From Ailanthus altissimus (Eukaryota > Streptophyta > Magnoliopsida > Sapindales > Simaroubaceae): a DNA stretch of 64,000 bases. Location: NCBI GenBank assembly GCA_946807835.1, contig OX327702.1:3348001-3412000 (forward strand), in the 5' to 3' direction. Below the pieces are notes generated by a model. That model searched no databases and had not been told where the DNA came from. It saw only the letters and a program-made list of their open reading frames with translations. The translations under genes were made by a program, and so were the position numbers. Positions within the stretch are counted from its first letter, which is position 1. Every line of letters starts with the position of its first letter. This document shows, one piece after another, positions 11,697 through 22,022 of this stretch.

Positions 11697-12700
11697 CTAC
11701 ATGTCTTCTCTTCTAAGCTTGTTCAGAAGTGCTGTAATAAGAGCATCTCTCTTCTCAGCCCTAGCTTCCTCCCTCATTCTCCTTTGCTCTTCTCTTTCCC
11801 TCCACCTTCTATCCATCATTATCCTCTCATTCTCCAAAGCTTCCATCGTCTGTCTCCATTCCATCTCCTTTAATCTCCTCTCATTTTCCCTTGCCTCGAA
11901 CTCTTCTCTCCATTGCACTTCTATTTGCATCTGTTGCTTCATAAAACCCTCCAAAATTTCCCTCAAATTATTTCTATTCCCACTCCCACTAGTGCTGGCA
12001 CCTATGTTCCCAGCAACGCCCTTGCTCCTCTTCTTCTTCCTTATGCTACCCTTTTGATCTCCTTCGCTCTCTTCGTTATCATCCTCTTCATCAGAAGATA
12101 GCTGCGCCGCCGCTTTCTTTTTCGACCCGCCGCTAGCTCCTCCCTCAGCTTCCGCCCACAGCATTCTCCGCACTCGAGAAGCGAAAATCGCTTGAACCTC
12201 ATTGTAAAATGGGAATTGCTGCCTCATAGCTTCCGGTTCCAATGTTTCATATCCCTAAACATATAAGCATAATAGGGTTTTTTTTTCAAAAAACAGTACA
12301 TAAATAAAATAATAAAACGGGATTTGAGCCTATTAATAAGTAAAGGGCAATTGAATAGTAAAGTGTTTAACGTATAAAAATATATTATTACCTTATAACG
12401 GGTAACGAGGTTTTTCCACTTGCACTTGCACTGTTCAGCACTGCGATTGTAACCCTTTTCTTTCATCTTTGATGAAATAACTTCCCATAGAAGCTTGTTT
12501 CTCTTTGTCTCCATGAAACGATCATCTAGCTCTGCTCTGATCATCAGAAACTCTTTGGTTTCTTGAACACTCCATTGGGGAAACCTATCACTTGTATCCA
12601 CGTTAACACTGATATGAGGATGCTGCTGCTGCTGCTGTTGTTGATGTTGATGATGCTGATGCTGATGCTGATGCTGCTGCTGATGATGATGACCCTCCAT
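11697..12700 (-). CDS. GT-3b: GT-3-type trihelix transcription factor (GT-3b-like)
   Basis: Nuclear DNA-binding regulator of the GT-3 clade, whose members bind GT-type promoter elements. Two exons: 12700-12392 and 12254-11697, joined across a 137-bp intron (AAG|GTAATA ... GTTTAG|GGA), giving 288 aa with a TAG stop. The ATG at 12700 opens a His/Gln-rich start (residues 4-27). The trihelix domain spans about 38-127, with the three spaced tryptophans W43, W72 and W95 (PQWSVQETKEF, KLLWEVIS, CKCKWKNLVTRYK). The fourth helix is QQFPFYNEVQAIF (about 115-127). An acidic patch (156-168), a basic nuclear-localisation-like run (RKKKRSK from 175) and a long charged coiled coil (about 199-280, ending AEKRDALITALLNKL) follow. 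Order, length and intron position match Arabidopsis GT-3b/GT-3a; in Arabidopsis GT-3b is known for salt and pathogen induction and the coiled coil for dimerisation. All parts appear intact. The choice between GT-3a and GT-3b is by resemblance and is the less certain part. Confidence 0.93.
12620..12691 (-). repeat. CAG/CAT triplet repeat coding a His/Gln run
   Basis: Lies inside the trihelix gene and encodes residues 4-27, alternating His-Gln then a run of Gln. It is in frame and therefore tolerated, and is likely to vary in length between alleles. Confidence 0.92.
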
Positions 12701-12975
12701 AACTATAAAACCACCAATACACGCAACCCAGATAAAGTTGTGCTACGAGATTAATTTTGCACCAAGAAAAGATTTGATCAAAAGAGAAAAGATAGAACGA
12801 GAAAGAGAACCAAGGATTTACATGAACAGAGTGCTGTGAACAGAAGGTGTGAAAGCTCAAGAAAGATTTTGGTTTTGCCTTTAGCTTAGGTGTCAAAAGA
12901 AGCTAGCGTTTTTAATATTATTTGTTCAGATTTTTTGAAAACGAAAATCAAACCTAGCAAACGAAATTATAAAAG

Positions 12976-13080
12976 CTTTTTTCTCTCTCTCCGTCTCTCT
13001 TTCTTCTTCTACACAGTCGCCTCTCGGTCTCATCTGTCTACGCGGAAACTCCAATTTCTTTCTCTCTCTCTCTCTTTCTG
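12976..13080 (-). promoter_or_regulatory. GA-rich tract upstream of the trihelix gene
   Basis: On the coding strand this is a long GA/GAA-rich stretch, with an uninterrupted (GA)n near 13056-13078. It lies 280-380 bp before the start codon, in the likely 5' UTR or core promoter. GA repeats in this position are known targets of plant BBR/BPC GAGA-binding factors. That role here is inference. Confidence 0.4.
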
Positions 13081-13235
13081 TGTTTCTTCTTTTTTATTTA
13101 TTAATAATTTTATTAATAATTTTTTTCCATCCCCCATTGCGTTTACGTGTCGTCAGGCTTACGAAGAAAGTTAACAGGTGATGGTTGGGACTTTATTCTC
13201 TGCAACCAGTCACAGCTTACTTCCAGTTCAAGCTA

Positions 13236-13246
13236 TTTTATATATA
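13236..13246 (-). promoter_or_regulatory. Candidate TATA box of the trihelix gene
   Basis: The minus strand reads TATATATAAAA, a strong plant TATA match, about 540 bp before the ATG. If used, the 5' UTR would be about 500 nt, or contain an intron. A weaker TATA-like site (TTTATAATTT near 12965) nearer the gene is the alternative. Confidence 0.3.
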
Positions 13247-13542
13247 TTTTTTAATTCATACCTTTTTTTTTTCTCTTTTGTCAAACTTTCCGGTCTATTC
13301 TCTTTGAGCCATGTGAAGGGGACAGGAGGAAAACGCAGACTGTACGTGGAGGCCGTAATATTACAAGCTTTTTGCATGGATTTGCCGAAATCCAAAGGCC
13401 GGGAAATGAACAGATAAGTTTTGCATCTCTTATGGCGGCTTGTGGACCGTTTGTTTTGATAAAATCATACGCGGTATTAGAATGATGATTGTGATGATGA
13501 TAACTTTCCGGTGTGGACGCTTTTATGTAATATCAACGTATC

Positions 13543-13771
13543 CACGTGGCATGCGTGAGACGAGTTTGAAATTGGGGAGGACCCCACATGCCTAGGTGTT
13601 CACACCTATGACTTGTTCTAGTCTCTAACCCCCAAAGATTTGACCTGTGACCCCGAATGCGCCTGATTAACAAAGTACACCAATTAGAAAACGACACGTC
13701 ATTAGTAGGTGGGGTAGGATTGTCATTGTAGGAAGTTTTCAAGTGCGGCTAGCTTTCGGGGATCACACGTG
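13543..13771. promoter_or_regulatory. Two G-box (CACGTG) elements upstream of the trihelix gene
   Basis: CACGTG at 13543-13548 (in TCCACGTGGC, an ABRE-type context) and at 13766-13771 (in CACACGTGGG). G-boxes with GGC or GGG flanks are bound by bZIP (ABF/GBF) and bHLH factors. The spacing of about 220 bp and the position roughly 0.85-1.07 kb upstream suggest stress or hormone input. Function is inferred. Confidence 0.4.
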
Positions 13772-13779
13772 GGTCCGTT

Positions 13780-16700
13780 GTTGTGATTTGGCGCCGGACG
13801 AACCGGAGTGGGGAGAATAGGATCGAAGAAATTGAAAGTGAAGGAAGATTTACGTAGAACGGTCCATTAAAGATGATTCAATAAAATTATGTCACATATT
13901 TTAATTTTTTTTAATAAATAAATTAATTTTAATATAAATGTACTCACGTAATATTAATACATTAAAAGACTTAAAAAAAAAAAAATTGAGTAATATAATT
14001 CCTTGACCAACTTTTGTGAATTCCAATTCGCTGAAAACAAGTTGTAAAACTTCGATTCCGTTGACCGTCAATCGGATTTCGTTGATTAGACCAGAAGTGA
14101 AGCCAATTGTTTTCACTTAAAATTACTTTAATTTCGTGAGTTAGGAATTGGGTTAGCCGGAAGCAATGAGACGGAAATGACCGACTTTTACCGATTATTG
14201 AAATTTCCTAGTTAGATATCACCTGCCCCATGTTAACATAATTTTATTAATAATTTTTTTAAAGCAATAATTTTATTAATATTAACTAGAATAAGATAAG
14301 AGTATTTGTGTTAACAGACGAATAGTAAAGAGCTGATAACATATCTTTACTTCTATTTTAATGAAAATTTTGAGTTGAAATTTCCTCCTTCGTTAAAAAA
14401 AAAAAATGTTTTGAGTTCAAATTTCAACACAAGAATCTAGTTATATAACTATTTGCGTATGTAAAAATGTGAAGTATATTTTCTTCCGTTGCATAAATTA
14501 GACCTAAATTTAATTTTTACTAAATTTAAATTCTCAAGTAGTGTCATATCGGATTTTATTATCGAACCTGTCTATTATTAGATATAAACTTAGTTCCTAT
14601 TATAATTAAATTTCTAAATTGGTCCGTATTAGATCTAATTAATGTTAGTTTAAACATTAGATCAAGAATGTTAGATATAATTCGATTTTTTATTTTTAAG
14701 AAAAATTAATATTATGGCTGTCGAATGCCAACTTTTTAAGATATGATCATTAATAGCATAGGATATAATGTTTTCTTTTTTCCTTTGTTTCGTCTTAGGA
14801 TATGTCAATCCGTGGTTACAGAAAAGTCTTTGCGTGGAAAACGTTTAAGCAGAAAGTCATGCAGAAAATTCGAAAATAATTTAATACCAAAATCCTGTTT
14901 GGATTTGGTGAAATTAATACAGGATTTATGTGTATCTCGTGAAATTTGAAATGACTATAGTAATAATAATAGTAATAACACAAGCAAATAATTGGAAATA
15001 AATTTTAAACAGGAATTCTTATGTCCTATTCCTTTTGGCATGCAATGCCTCTCATTTTTGTCCTCCTTCTAGAGTAAAAAGTATTCAACATTTCAACTGT
15101 TAAGATTAAGAAGACAATATTTCAAAAAAAAAAAAAAAAAAACAAGATTAAGAAGACAAACTAAATTCAAACACAACTTAATCCTACATTCATGAGAAAG
15201 ATCATACATTAAAATGGGAAAGAGTGATTCTAATTAGAATCATTTACGTAAATTCATTTGTATAAATTATGGAGTTTATTCAAGACATATTTGAATAATT
15301 ACTCAATAGAAAATAATAATTCTGATTTTGGTTCATCGCGATAAAGATAAGAAATTTTCTTTTATTAGTTGTGATCACTCAAATAAGTGCAATAATTTGT
15401 GAGAATTTAAAATTCTATATTTTTAATAGATTAATTCATAATGTCATAAAGCGCAGTTTTTTTTTTAGTTATAAAATACTTGCACAAATGGCTATATCAA
15501 ATATAAATTGTCTTTGTATGATTTCTAATGAGATCATAATATAAAAAAATGAAAAAAAAAAATCGTCATACAAATTAAGTTCTTTAGAAAATTAACTCTT
15601 AAAGAAGATAGAATAGAAATTAGTAAAAATGATAAAGTTTTCAAATGAGTGAACATGCTTAATAAAACAAGATTTATTCTTATTCCCCTACTTTTTTTTA
15701 TAACATGATTGCTTCTAGAATTTTTTTTGAATAAAAAAATATATCTATGTTTGAGTTCCACTTGAAATTTTGATTCAATTGAAAAATAAGTCAAACCTTT
15801 TTTTTAGTATTTAATTTAAGAAAAATTATCAAATATCTCTTATGGTTTGACATTTTTATCAATTTTCTTCTTAAATTTTTAACATGTAATATTTTCTCTT
15901 TTTAGAAAGTAATTGATTTACTTTTAGATAGAAAATATAATTAAAAAGGTATCCACTAGTTAAGGATGGCAAGAAAAATACTCAGAACTCAAAGAAATTC
16001 GAACCAGGTGCAGGTTTAATTTTTTTTATAAAAATTTTGGGTGGGATACGAGTTTTTGCCAATTACCATCAGGTGCAACACTCATTCATGATTCATCTGA
16101 GACTCAGCAACCAGCAGTGCAACCTTAGCCTCCCCAACTCTAACAGCTTGTTAAGTTTTTATTTATTTATAAAAAAATGTGTAAATAAAACTCAAAGTTT
16201 CAAACAAATTACCAAACAAGTCAAAAAAACAACTCAAAAAAGTCAAAATCCCTAAAAACTAAAGCTTTGACTTATTAATTTGAATTATTACAATCAACGT
16301 ATCAGTACATTATTTAAATTAATATAAAATAACTTCGAAAAGAATGTAAGAAATAAGTTCTCAATTTTATTCATAAAAAATGACAATTTTACTAGGGTCC
16401 AATAACAAAGTAAGATAATTTTATGGAAATTGGTCTAAAAAGACAAAACACTCAAAATTTAACAATAAAAAAAATTAAAAAGGCAAACAAATATGTTTTT
16501 TTTTTAATTTAAAAAACAACTATTATCCTAGTTAAATTCAAGTTCCAAGTACTTCGACTTGGCATGGACTAAGCTTGGACATGGAACGGATTCTGAAAAA
16601 ACCTGGATTCGAAACCCTTAAAAAATTTAGGTCCCAATCTAAGTTTGAATAAGAGAAAATTTAGACCTAGACCCAACTTTTTACAATTTTTACAAATAAT

Positions 16701-16934
16701 AAGAGGTTAATTATAAAGTTCTTTATCTTATTGTATTGTACACCTCAATTTATTTAGAAATAATGCTATATATTCTAAATTAATATCCCAAGTGAAGTAG
16801 TAGATAGGTAACCCAAGAAAGGAGGTGGAGGTGAATTGGGAAATTGAAAACTAGAAGCACAATTAATATCAATTTAATTCTATTAATGACATAATAAATA
16901 ATATACGCCAATTATAATAAATAAGAATATAAGG
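13780..16934. other. AT-rich intergenic DNA
   Basis: No gene, RNA or mobile element could be supported. Base composition is strongly AT-biased with homopolymer A/T runs. The short open frames present have no family motif. Confidence 0.4.
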
Positions 16935-17162
16935 GATAAAAAGAATGACACTTGAAATTTATATGTTCAATACTCTACACGGTTTACGTTTATACTTTAA
17001 GTAATTTATTTTGAGGATTTCGTTAAATTTGTCTTAAACTAAGATTAAGATAAAAAGAATGACACTTAAAATTTATATGTTCAATACTTTACACGGTTTA
17101 CGTCTATACTTTAAGTAACTTATCTTAAGAATTTCGTTAAACTTGTCTTAAATTAAGATTAA
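16935..17162. repeat. Two-copy tandem duplication, 114-bp unit
   Basis: 16935-17048 and 17049-17162 are near-identical units beginning 'gataaaaagaatgacactt' and ending 'aagattaa', differing at about ten positions, mostly transitions. Non-coding. It lies about 420 bp left of the TRIM element. Confidence 0.85.
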
Positions 17163-17581
17163 GATTCAATATACTCGATTTTTAAAGTATTAAAAATTCT
17201 TTACAACAAATGAGTATCACTACTATCAAAGTGTTCTCCACAAACACTTTGAATAATCTCAATGGAAGTATTGATACAAAAAGAAGAATTATTCAAACTT
17301 CCAAATAAGTTAATTTGAAAATGTAAGTATAATGAGAGATTAACAATATTGAAGTGTGATGTCTTGATCTATTTTGAACTTTCTTGAATGAGGTATTTAC
17401 AAAAAAATTGGAGAAATAGTTATTAGAACTCAAAACTAATCGTTATAGTATTTTTCTCCGTTCAAACTGTGCAGCTACTTCAAAAAATTGTACAATTGAT
17501 TCAGCAACTCGATATATAATTGATTCTAAAAACCACCATAGTTAGTTTGGTCCAAATTTAAGAATATAGCGTTAGGGTCCA

Positions 17582-17781
17582 TGAAAGAGCCCACCCGAAT
17601 CATTATGCAAAGTATTGTTTACTTTGGGGTTCATGTATGCGTCATTCCTCTTCACGATTTTGTCTTTATGGGCGGAAAGCATCACCATCCCCAAAAGGCA
17701 CCTCACAAGGGTAGGAGAATTTCTCCTTATAAGGCCTTCACTTTGGACGAGTTTATCCGATGTAGGATTTGGGTCGTTACA
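17582..17781 (-). repeat. 3' LTR of TRIM copy 1
   Basis: Partner of 17828-18029. It shares the 'cgcatcaccatccccaaaa'-type core and the 'tctccttataag' segment with all other copies in this window. Confidence 0.88.
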
Positions 17782-17827
17782 ATACCCCCACCATCGAAAC
17801 AGAGCTGTCCTCGGCTCTGATACCAAA

Positions 17828-18029
17828 TGAAAGAGCCCACCCAAATCCCTATGTAAAGTATTATCCGCTTTGGAGTTCACGCACGCGTCCTTCCCTCTCA
17901 CAGTTTTGTCTTTTATGAGCGAAATGCATCACCATCCCCAAAAGGTGCTTCACAAGGGTAGGAAAAATTTCTCCTTATAAGCTCTTCATTTTGGACGAGT
18001 TTGTCCGATGTGAGATTTGGGTCGTTACA
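17828..18029 (-). repeat. 5' LTR of TRIM copy 1
   Basis: Adjacent to the primer-binding site at 17812-17824 (plus-strand reading ggctctgatacca). Its outer end is followed by the GTCCA duplication. Confidence 0.88.
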
Positions 18030-18034
18030 GTCCA

Positions 18035-19680
18035 AATCACACAATTGGTTCATAAATCAATTCTAAAAACTACAGAGCCGATTTTAAACTAGTTGAAGAT
18101 CATTTGGGCTCTGCTTTCAGTCGATGTTTTTTTACTTAAACCAGTTCTCAAATCACAAAATCGCTTCTTTATTTTTATGTTGTATATGATTGAATGTTTA
18201 ACTATAATTTTTCTAGATAACTTCGAATTAACTTTTATAAAATTTCTTGGTAAGCTGACACAATTATCTTTATAATGAAACTAAGTGTGTGCATAGATTC
18301 AATCTCATAAAATGTTAGTATAATCTTTAATAAGTCTTTTTGTTTTGTTGAAATCTTTGAATTTCTATGAGTACTTTGCTTGCTCATAATATGTCTCTCT
18401 TATGCACTTAAATATTTTATACCTTATAAAATGATATATTATAATTAATATAGAATTTGTTATCATCAAAATAGGTGAGAAACACTTTGTTCACATCAAT
18501 TTGATGAAATAAAAATTAAAAAATTAGGGATGATTTTTTTTATTAAAAAAATCTACGGTGAGTAGTGAATGAAATAAGTGAAAAATACTTGTTTCGAGTT
18601 TTGACTAAAAATAACTAATTTTTTTTCTTCTCAAAACTCTCTAACCTCTTCATTTCTCAAATTGAACATACAACTCTCCTTTAATTTTTATAACCAAAGG
18701 CGAATTTAGGAAGAACACTATATGTAAAAATTAAACTCAAAATCTCCACTTAAATAAAGAAATAAATTCACTACGAATCCTGCTATTAATAAGTGCAACC
18801 ATTCTTAACTTTCTATCATATTTTTTTGTTTTTCAAAATAAAATTTCTCCTTGTAGTCCTATTTTTTTATCTGAAAATTAAACTACAAAGACAATTATAA
18901 CTTAAAGAAAAATGAATTTAACAGAAAAATGTAGATCTTAAAAGAAAAATGATATTAGATGATTTAATGACTGCATGCGTTGCATGTACTGCCACAGATT
19001 CAGAATTTTGATTACATAATGAAAGGTGTCTACTGCAAGTCGCTTTCTTTCTGCTATTTCCTTACATGACACCCTAGTCGTTGGTCTTGTAAGAATTTTT
19101 TTTAAAAGCTTTGATTTATATTTATTAATAATGAATTTTACCCCTCGAGCATCGCTTGATTGATTGTAGACGTGCTTAACATTAGCCATCTGAATTCGGG
19201 TAAAAATAAAAAATAAATATTAGTATTTTGTGTGTAAAATTTATTATTTTCGTTTCAATTTTTTTTTATAAAAGTTATAATGTATTTTATTCGTGTTTCA
19301 TATTAGATCACTGATCTAATGGGACTTGATCTAAACGTGTTTATTTAGAAATGGTAATACCATATGTCTAATATGAACAAGGCCAACCCCATTATCTAAT
19401 TCTCAAAATTTGGAATTTTGACTCTTTATGTACTGAAAAAGAAGATACAATTAATCAACTTTTTTCTTCTTTTTGCAATTATTTTGTGGCTCACGGGTCT
19501 TGTAAGAGAAAAATTCTTGGAAAAATTCAGAAATCAATTCCTGTTTTCCTGGTGATGTTGATAGTTCATTGGATCTATCGATTAAAAACATTTTTATCAT
19601 AATGATACAAAAGATTATAGTCCCGATACCAATGATTTAATTGTTTCAGAGCATCGCATTTGTAATATTAAGGGTACAAT
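18035..19680. other. AT-rich intergenic DNA
   Basis: No gene or RNA supported. The sequence just right of the TRIM resumes the unit interrupted on its left side ('aattgattctaaaaa' occurs on both sides), suggesting the TRIM sits in an older repeat. Confidence 0.4.
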
Positions 19681-19689
19681 CATTGCCAA

Positions 19690-20480
19690 AAAAAAAAAAT
19701 ATGGTGATGAGAAAAAATTATCATAAAGTACTATTTATGATAAATTTTATTTATTATTTAGATAAATTTAGTAAGTAGTAATTGATAAAATTTATGATAG
19801 AATTAACTTTGTGACAAAATTATTCTATTACAAAATTATAATATTTTTTTATTAAATAACAAAAAAATTGCACATATAGTTAACAACACGATGAATATTA
19901 TAAATGATGACGTGATAAATGAGATGATAAATGACATAAGTGATGATACATACTATGATACTAATATTTATTGTGGATGATGATGTGGCAATTGTGTTGG
20001 CAGTTGACGTAATAATGATATTATATTATTAACATAATATGATGTTAATAATAACTTAATTTAGTGATAGATTTTATTTCAATTTAGCTATGTATATAGA
20101 CTAGGCTATAAGGAACGGAGTCTTAAATTATGGATCGAGACTACACTAAGAAACAAGAAAGCTTGATTGAGCTAAGAAGTCAAGGAACGAAGCTGCTTCT
20201 CTAATAGCCCATTGAATAGGAGGGCGAAGGCTTTTTGAAAACTTTTTTTTTTGTCTTGTAAATGCATTTTTTATTTATTTAAAGAGAGAGGGCTTTAAGT
20301 TCTTATTCTTAGGAATAGTCGTACGTAGAATTTGTCTCAATTTAACGATAATTTTATTTCAATTATATGATAGAATTTATCTCAATTTAGTGATAGATTC
20401 TATCAAAATTTTGTGATAGCATCTATTTATCATTAAATATATTATAATTCAATGATAGATTATTATTAATTAGTGATAGA
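19690..20480. repeat. Left subterminal repeat region of the CACTA element
   Basis: Repeated short motifs 'gtgatagattt', 'atgatagaatt' and 'gtgatagcatc' occur many times. In CACTA elements such subterminal repeats are transposase (TNPA-like) binding sites. The same motifs recur near the right end. Confidence 0.55.
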
Positions 20481-21478
20481 AATTTGATTCAAAATAATAT
20501 TATATTGAATAATTATTAATAAAATGTGGTAATTTTAATTATTTTATATTTATATTATTTTATTATTATTTAAAATTATATTTAATTCATATTTATAGTT
20601 TATAATTATAAATATTTCAATAATTTATTTTTATATTTAAATATATAAATAACATCTACCTAAATTTTATATACACATAAAAAAACACAACAACATTTTT
20701 TGCTAACTTATATTGAACATTAATACAATAAGTAATTGAACTCCAATATATAAATAAGTTGTAAATGAAGCAATACCCATTAGCAAGTAATATTTATAAA
20801 ACAACAAGCATGTAGCACATAGTAACTTAACATTACTTTTAACAAGTAAATATTGAAATTCTAACAAACTAGCAGAACAACTCAGCACTACTTCCACAAA
20901 AAAATATTAAAAATCCAGCAAAACATTAGAGCAACTAATGTTCAGATTCCAACAAGTAAATGAACCAATACAGTAAGTGATATTCCAAGAACCAAAACAA
21001 CAACATAATAACCAAGAATATCCAATAGAGTCAGCAAAACATTCAATAAGGTTGAAAGACATGAACATAAGCCTAAAAGATTCCATGTCAAAAATCGAAG
21101 AACAAAAAAATATGTGTTAGTTTCAGTTAAACATGAAAAGTAAAACAAAAGATGATAATTGAACATCTAACAAATAGACAAAAGTTTGATACTTTTTATT
21201 TATTCTATAGCTTAATAGATATGAATAATGCCCATTTGATTCAAAGCTCATCAATTTATTATTGTGTATATATTATTACCCATAAACTTGAAAGAGATGA
21301 AATAAAAGAATTAAGCAATTTATAAAATGAACATAGACATTTATTTATGTCACAAGAACTAGTAAAATAATTTAGAAGTAACTTATATTTTACAAGAGCA
21401 TGTCAAGATCGTTTATTATATCTTTTATACACCTTATGACATACAAAACGAACTCCATAACTTTTGATTGAGGTAAGT

Positions 21479-21805
21479 GTAAGGTTGTATTGGGGTCCAT
21501 TAACCCTTTGATCTAACTAGTATCGGGATCTCTATCCTTTACTGGTCTCCACTAGTCAGGTGCTGGCATACTTAGCCTAACTCCACTCCTGCACGAGCCT
21601 CCCCCTTTGAACTCGGGATCTTCATACCACTCATCAGGCCTCGAAAGGCACTAGAGGATAGAGATCCCGGGTTCAAAGGAGGGAGGCTCGTGCATGAGTA
21701 GAGTTGTGTTGGGTGTGCCAACAACTGACTAGTGGGGACCAGTAAGGGATAGGGATCTCGGTGCTGGTTGGACCAAAGGGTTAGTGGGTTTCAGTACAGT
21801 CTTAC
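21479..21805. repeat. Long imperfect hairpin (inverted repeat, arms of about 150 bp)
   Basis: The left arm (from 'gtaaggttgtattggggtcc') and right arm (ending 'gtgggtttcagtacagtcttac') are reverse complements over nearly their whole length, with a short loop near 21635-21660. The right arm contains 'gatcccgggttcaaagg', resembling a pol III B-box. The patch is much more GC-rich than its surroundings. It may be a head-to-head pair of SINE-like units or a foldback element; no clear target duplication was found. Confidence 0.7.
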
Positions 21806-21835
21806 AAAAAGATCGGCCTTTTTGATAGACTATAG

Positions 21836-22022
21836 TGGGGCCTACCCTTTCGCTTGGGATCCACCAAAAGGGGGAATTGGTGCCCTAGTCACAGAAACAT
21901 CTCATGCGCGACCTCCCCAGTGCTCGAACCCAGGATCTCATCCACTTATGCCTTACGAGTTCGAGACCAGTACCCATAAGGCTGGTCTGTGTGGGGCCTA
22001 CCCCAACTCTTGGGGTTCACCA
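21836..22022 (-). mobile_element. Possible SINE-like unit between short direct repeats
   Basis: A GC-rich patch whose minus strand contains 'cctgggttcgagcac', close to the tRNA B-box GGTTCGANNCC, with a possible A-box about 30 bp upstream. It is flanked by related direct repeats of about 31 bp ('gtggggcctaccc...ggatccacc' at 21837 and 'gtggggcctaccc...ggttcacc' at 21990). SINE origin is inference; the 3' tail and boundaries are not clear. Confidence 0.35.

Larger units (their letters stand above)
17582..18029 (-). mobile_element. TRIM (terminal-repeat retrotransposon in miniature), complete, with target duplication
   Basis: Two direct repeats of about 200 bp (17582-17781 and 17828-18029) flank only 46 bp. 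Read on the minus strand each LTR starts TGTAACGACCC and ends TTTCA. The internal 46 bp hold just the two signals needed for copying. The first is a perfect primer site TGGTATCAGAGCC, three bases from the 5' LTR. The second is a polypurine tract (GATGGTGGGGGTAT) touching the 3' LTR. The flanks carry a perfect 5-bp duplication, GTCCA, at 17577-17581 and 18030-18034. There is no coding capacity, so it depended on another element's proteins. The LTRs differ by very roughly 15 percent, so the insertion is old despite the clean ends. Confidence 0.9.

Noticed and set aside
11701..12101. Leucine-rich open frames on the plus strand
   Set aside because: Antisense shadow of the trihelix coiled-coil exon.
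12603..12896. Open frame with poly-Ser/Ala on the minus strand
   Set aside because: It is another reading frame of the CAG/CAT repeat in the trihelix gene; the trihelix frame has the domain evidence.
17581..17901. Overlapping open frames of 70-110 codons on both strands
   Set aside because: They lie entirely within the TRIM LTRs; the reading frames follow the repeat and recur in copy 2, with no protein motif.
17582..18029. Assignment to the Cassandra TRIM family
   Set aside because: Cassandra LTRs carry a 5S rRNA-like promoter. The 'gggatggtgatgc' here resembles only a few bases of it, and the A-box and surrounding 5S sequence are absent.
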